Shown piece after piece: positions 5,133-7,316 of a stretch of DNA of 7,316 bases. Source of the DNA: JBHHZJ01 sp046758005 (lineage in GTDB: Bacteria > Pseudomonadota > Alphaproteobacteria > Kiloniellales > J153); NCBI GenBank assembly GCA_046758005.1, contig JBHHZJ010000133.1, positions 1 to 7,316 of the forward strand, written 5' to 3'. Position 1 is the stretch's first letter; each line of letters starts with the position of its first letter. Under the pieces are notes generated by a model. The model saw only the letters and a list, made by a program, of their open reading frames with translations. It searched no databases and was not told the DNA's origin. A program made the position numbers and the translations under genes.

Positions 5133-5609
5133 ATGTTTTTGAAGGACAGCAAGACGACCCACACGCCTTCGATCCCGCTGGCGTGCGAGGACGGCCACCC
5201 AAGGTCGAGCGCCGTTCCCTCGATCATCAGTCCCGATCTCAAGATCGTCGGCAACCTGAAGAGCAGCGGCGACATTCAGGTCGACGGGACGATCGAGGGC
5301 GACATCAACAGCCGGCTGTTGATCATCGGCGAGGGCGCGCGCATCGACGGCTCCATCGTGGCCGACACCGTGCGCGTCTCGGGCACCGTCAACGGGCAGG
5401 TGAAGGCCAAGTCGGTGACGCTGGACAAGACCGCCAGGGTGACCGGCGACGTGATCCACGAGGACCTGACCATGGAAGCGGGCGCCTTCCTGGAGGGGGG
5501 CGTGCGCCGCATGGAGGGCGCGGGCGCGAAGGTCTCTCCGTTCCGCCCGGCCCAGTCCGGCAACGGCCGCGAGACCAAGTACGGCGAGGCTCAGGGCACG
5601 GTCGTCTGA
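5133..5609 (+). CDS. bactofilin (polymer-forming cytoskeletal protein)
   Basis: 158 residues. The bactofilin domain (about 32-126) shows the right-handed beta-helix repeat pattern: IISPDLKIVGNLKSSGDIQVDGTIEGDI, then RLLIIGEGARIDGSIVADTVRVSGTVNGQVKAKSVTLDKTARVTGDV, then LTMEAGAFLEGGV. Every turn has short strands broken by G or N. Flanking tails are polar and disordered, as usual. Bactofilins polymerise without nucleotide, bind the inner membrane and scaffold peptidoglycan enzymes or polar proteins. The start is ATG 5133 with AGGTGA just before it; the in-frame ATG 5100 lacks a ribosome site. The short N-terminus (MFLKDSK...) may be the membrane-binding part. The usual partner, an M23 peptidase, is not adjacent. 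A CtrA box lies upstream and a terminator about 150 nt downstream. Confidence 0.92.
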   Translation: MFLKDSKTTHTPSIPLACEDGHPRSSAVPSIISPDLKIVGNLKSSGDIQVDGTIEGDINSRLLIIGEGARIDGSIVADTVRVSGTVNGQVKAKSVTLDKTARVTGDVIHEDLTMEAGAFLEGGVRRMEGAGAKVSPFRPAQSGNGRETKYGEAQGTVV

Positions 5610-5717
5610 GACCGATGGGCGCACGAGGCGACTCGGGCGCTCGTCGGGATCGGCGCGCCGGGTTGGCCCTGGGCGGCGGCGCGCGTCTCGGCGCTCGCGA
5701 AGGGGCGGCGTTCCGTG

Positions 5718-5733
5718 TTAAATTGCGTTCAAC
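5718..5733 (+). promoter_or_regulatory. CtrA-like site with one mismatch
   Basis: TTAAATTGCGTTCAAC differs from TTAA-N7-TTAAC at one base of the second half. It is an AT-rich spot between the bactofilin stop and the terminator at 5757. A short transcript starting here would end in that terminator. Weak evidence. Confidence 0.25.
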
Positions 5734-5756
5734 AGGGGAGCGTCCTTTGGATGCGG

Positions 5757-5788
5757 AAGGCCCCGCCGGGCGCGCTCGGCGGGGCTTT
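5757..5788 (+). terminator. Rho-independent terminator after the bactofilin gene
   Basis: A perfect 9-bp stem GCCCCGCCG/CGGCGGGGC (5760-5768 with 5777-5785) with an 8-nt loop, followed by TTTC. It is about 150 nt after the bactofilin stop. In the rest of the 329-nt gap to the next gene, from about 5790 to 5920, I see only GC-rich sequence without clear signals. Confidence 0.7.
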
Positions 5789-5938
5789 CGATTCCACGGT
5801 CCGGGCGGGGCCCGTCAAGGCGGATTGACCGGCCGGGCGCCGGTCATGTAAGCAAGGGATCGGTGCCCGCCCGGGACCGGAGCCGCGGGCCCCGGTCGCT
5901 CGCGGTGCGGGCGTGCGCGCCGGAAGGACACCTGCCCG

Positions 5939-6601
5939 ATGTTCGAGAGAATTACCGCTCAGCCGCTGTTCCCCTCGACGATCTGGATCCACGAGGTCAA
6001 GCCCGATGTCGCGGCGCCGCTCAACGACAGGCTGGCGCGGACGATCGACCGGCTCATCTCGCCCAAGCCGCCGCGCGGCCCCGGCCAGACCTGGCAGACC
6101 GAGGCGCGGCTGCACCGGCTCGAGGAGTTCCGGGACCTCGTTGCCATCTTCAAGGCCGCGGCGAAGGGGGTGCTCGACCGGCTCGAGGTCGATTACGGCG
6201 AGTTCGAGATCACCGGATGCTGGGCCAACGTCAACCCCACGGGTGGCGTCCACCCGGCGCACAACCACCCGAACAACTACCTGAGCGGCGTGTACTACGT
6301 GCAGGTGCCGCCCGGCGTCGACGCCATCCAGTTCCACGACCCGCGCCCGCACGTCACCCTGATCGCGCCGCGGGTCAAGCGCTACAACGCGCACAACTCG
6401 ATCGTCGCCAACGTGCGCGTCAAGCCGGGGCAGCTGATCCTGTTCCCCGCCTGGCTGGTGCATTCGGTCGAGGCCAACCCGAGCGAGCACGTGCGCATCA
6501 GCGTCAGCTTCAACGTCATGTTCCCCGATTACGTGGAGCGGATCAGCTACCCGAAATGGGACGGCATCCCGCTGCCAAGGGAGAAGGTCGCCGGGCGGTA
6601 G
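5939..6601 (+). CDS. putative 2OG-Fe(II) oxygenase, TIGR02466-type (2OG-FeII_Oxy_5)
   Basis: 220 residues. The start ATG has GGAAGGA with a 10-nt gap. The family signature is clear: CWANVNPTGGVHPAHNHPNNYLSGVYYVQVP (94-124), i.e. W-N-x-N-x-x-G-G followed by the HxxHxHP cluster (H105, H108, H110) and LSGVYYV. It continues with IQFHDPRP (130-137), PGQLILFPAWLVHSVEANPS (163-182) with the distal H175, and RISVSFNVMF with R186, the probable 2-oxoglutarate anchor. Length is normal for the family. It should be a cytosolic Fe(II)/2-oxoglutarate dioxygenase; substrates of the family are not known to me. It is monocistronic: a terminator lies before it and another 63 nt after its stop. It is a distinct lineage from the Asp/Asn-hydroxylase-like protein at 630-1184. 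Confidence 0.88.
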   Translation: MFERITAQPLFPSTIWIHEVKPDVAAPLNDRLARTIDRLISPKPPRGPGQTWQTEARLHRLEEFRDLVAIFKAAAKGVLDRLEVDYGEFEITGCWANVNPTGGVHPAHNHPNNYLSGVYYVQVPPGVDAIQFHDPRPHVTLIAPRVKRYNAHNSIVANVRVKPGQLILFPAWLVHSVEANPSEHVRISVSFNVMFPDYVERISYPKWDGIPLPREKVAGR

Positions 6602-6663
6602 CCTTGCGGCCGCACGGCCGCCGCGCTATCAAGGACCCACACAGTCAGACGCGATCGAGCCTT

Positions 6664-6693
6664 CGCCCCGCCATGCCCGGCGGGGCGTTCTTT
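6664..6693 (+). terminator. Rho-independent terminator after the oxygenase gene
   Basis: A perfect 9-bp stem CGCCCCGCC/GGCGGGGCG (6664-6672 with 6679-6687), 6-nt loop, followed by TTCTTTA. The stem is nearly the same as in the terminator at 5757. A second hairpin, GCGGCC-GCAC-GGCCGC, lies just after the stop codon near 6606-6621. Confidence 0.8.
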
Positions 6694-6748
6694 AATGGGT
6701 GTGAGAGACCGCGCATGGTGAGGATGAGCCGGTATGCAAAATCTCTTT

Positions 6749-6955
6749 GAGCCTGTCCGAAAACCAACTTTTTGTTATCAAGGAGCTGCAGACAGGTCTT
6801 TTTCCCGCTGTGTCACCCTCGCGCTTGACGCGAGGGTCCATCCATCAGCGAGACCGGGACCTCGATGGATTGCCGGATCACGTCCGGCAATGACAACAAA
6901 GCAAGCGGACTCGGCTAACATCTTGAATAGAGAGCGTTCGTTTTCGGACGGACTC
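6749..6955. mobile_element. MITE-like element with 20-bp terminal inverted repeats
   Basis: GAGCCTGTCCGAAAACCAAC (6749-6768) and the reverse complement of 6936-6955, GAGTCCGTCCGAAAACGAAC, agree at 17 of 20 bases; a TCAAG match follows at equal distance from both ends. The 207-bp element has no transposase and no credible coding frame. The three bases next to each end are TTT, which would fit a 3-bp target duplication but is weak evidence, being a homopolymer. The interior carries the REP-like palindrome at 6812-6894. Parent family not identified. Confidence 0.5.
6812..6894. repeat. REP-like three-armed palindrome
   Basis: Outer GTCA/TGAC ends enclose three hairpins: ACCCTCGCG/CGCGAGGGT (6815-6823 with 6829-6837), ATCCATC/GATGGAT (6840-6846 with 6864-6870) and TTGCCGGA/TCCGGCAA (6870-6877 with 6883-6890). 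The wording GGATTGCCGGATCA..TCCGGCAATGAC is typical of interspersed repeats in alphaproteobacteria, often mis-annotated as short proteins. Confidence 0.7.
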
Positions 6956-6958
6956 TTT

Positions 6959-6988
6959 GGAACGGCCTATTCCCGTTCCGGTTTCTTT
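6959..6988 (+). terminator. hairpin, possible terminator
   Basis: A perfect stem GGAACGG/CCGTTCC (6959-6965 with 6973-6979) with a 7-nt loop, followed by GGTTTCTTT. It begins 4 nt outside the MITE-like element. The T-run is interrupted. I see no gene between here and the attC-like site at 7049. Confidence 0.3.
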
Positions 6989-7048
6989 GCGGATTACAGA
7001 TCGGTCAATCGCGGGTCTGCGAGGGTTCGTTTCGGTGCCAATGTAGAA

Positions 7049-7136
7049 GCCCAGCGCTACGGTTAGCGTGAATCGCCACGTGGCCGCTCGGTGGTCCACA
7101 CAGACTTCTGCTTCTGACCCAACTGGGACGTTAGGC
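7049..7136 (+). other. integron attC recombination site
   Basis: All four core sites are in order. 1L is GCCCAGC (7049-7055, one mismatch to RYYYAAC). After 6 nt, 2L is GTTAGCGT (7062-7069), fitting GTTRRRY if C7067 is the extrahelical base. 2R is ACCCAAC (7117-7123, exact). After 6 nt, 1R is GTTAGGC (7130-7136, exact GTTRRRY). 2L pairs with 2R at six of seven positions and 1L with 1R at five plus one wobble. Between them lies a 47-nt variable part with its own hairpin (TGGCC..GGTCCA, 7081-7098). Size 88 bp is within the attC range. Sequence after 1R (ATCAAACTAAAGAGGG...) with a ribosome site and ATG 27 nt on looks like a cassette start. No integrase gene is in the window. Confidence 0.65.
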
Positions 7137-7162
7137 ATCAAACTAAAGAGGGAGAATTTGTT

Positions 7163-7228
7163 ATGTCAGGCAACCTTCAGCTGCACCCGCTTCCGCCACC
7201 GCCAATTCATGAAGGCCAAGCCAGCTAA
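7163..7228 (+). CDS. 21-residue open frame at the start of a gene cassette
   Basis: ATG 7163 is preceded by GAGGGAG with an 8-nt gap, a strong ribosome site 12-18 nt after the attC. The peptide begins MSGNLQLHPLPPPP and ends in TAA at 7226-7228. It is proline-rich, with no family recognised. It could be a real micro-protein, a translated leader for the following gene, or the 5' end of a cassette gene truncated by mutation. Confidence 0.4.
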   Translation: MSGNLQLHPLPPPPIHEGQAS

Positions 7229-7270
7229 GCCCGGCTAGAGATTGTGTTATGTTTGGGTCGAAGGACAATT

Positions 7271-7316
7271 ATGGCTACGGACATCTTCAAGTTCTGGGAC
7301 ATTCCGGTAAAAGCCG
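7271..7316 (+). CDS. cassette gene, N-terminal fragment
   Basis: ATG 7271 follows AAGGA with a 5-nt gap and opens MATDIFKFWDIPVKA, running off the window end. An overlapping frame from ATG 7249 (MFGSKDNYGYGHLQ...) is also open to the end but lacks a ribosome site, so 7271 is preferred. Only 15 residues are visible, so no function can be given. The less GC-rich composition and the nearby attC point to horizontally acquired cassette DNA. Confidence 0.45.
   Translation, partial: MATDIFKFWDIPVKA

Noticed and set aside
6734..7066. A 110-codon open frame that ends inside the attC site.
   Set aside because: More than half of it reads the MITE/REP repeat (the RWIAGSRPAMT stretch is a familiar artefact of such repeats). 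It has no ribosome site.
7090..7098. A DnaA-box-like or CcrM-era G-box-like TGGTCCACA.
   Set aside because: A single match within the variable hairpin of the attC site, far from the DnaA-IV gene. No cluster of boxes or AT-rich unwinding region indicates an origin.
6878..7141. An 87-codon minus-strand open frame covering the attC.
   Set aside because: It lies across the attC, the hairpin and the MITE end, with no ribosome site or recognisable domain.
1..7316. CRISPR arrays, rRNA or tRNA genes.
   Set aside because: No regularly spaced direct repeats, cloverleaf or conserved rRNA wording was seen on either strand.

Overview
The window is a chromosomal segment of a very GC-rich alphaproteobacterium; species and order cannot be read from it. 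Pointers are a perfect CtrA-type box (TTAA-N7-TTAAC) upstream of a bactofilin gene, REP-like palindromes of alphaproteobacterial type, an S24-type phage-like repressor, and a small protein resembling alphaproteobacterial DUF6456 proteins. From about 6700 to the end the composition becomes clearly less GC-rich and the sequence changes to repeats and what looks like integron-cassette material.

Layout. 1-521 (+): C-terminal part of a DppC/OppC-type ABC transporter permease, the last gene of its operon. 630-1184 (-): aspartyl/asparaginyl beta-hydroxylase-like protein. 1232-1319: three-armed REP-like palindrome. 1350-1979 (-): class I SAM-dependent methyltransferase. 2145-2414 (-): small helical protein of unknown function with its own promoter and operator. 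2543-3211 (-): XRE helix-turn-helix/S24 self-cleaving repressor. Divergent from it, 3306-3977 (+): a protein with a stand-alone DnaA domain IV, overlapping by 4 nt with 3974-4486 (+), a DUF6456-like protein. 4495-4839 (-): small secreted four-cysteine protein, convergent and 8 nt away. 5133-5609 (+): bactofilin, followed by a terminator. 5939-6601 (+): 2OG-Fe(II) oxygenase of the TIGR02466 type, followed by a terminator. 6749-6955: MITE-like element with a REP-like core. 7049-7136: probable integron attC site. 7163-7228 and 7271-end: small open frames of the next cassette.

How it works together. The main candidate system is 2145-4486. A CI/LexA-like repressor sits among palindromes of one family, ATGYRYA-N-TRYRCAT. 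One overlaps its own start codon, one lies in the middle of the divergent spacer, a 24-bp compound palindrome abuts the DnaA-domain-IV gene, and one covers the -10 of the small gene at 2145-2414. This predicts a RecA-responsive switch that releases a DNA-binding protein able to recognise DnaA boxes but lacking the AAA+ ATPase, together with a DUF6456-like partner and a small helical protein. No integrase, capsid or lysis genes are visible, so this is either the edge of a prophage or a domesticated phage switch. The second point of interest is the probable attC at the right end, which suggests that a cassette array continues beyond the window.
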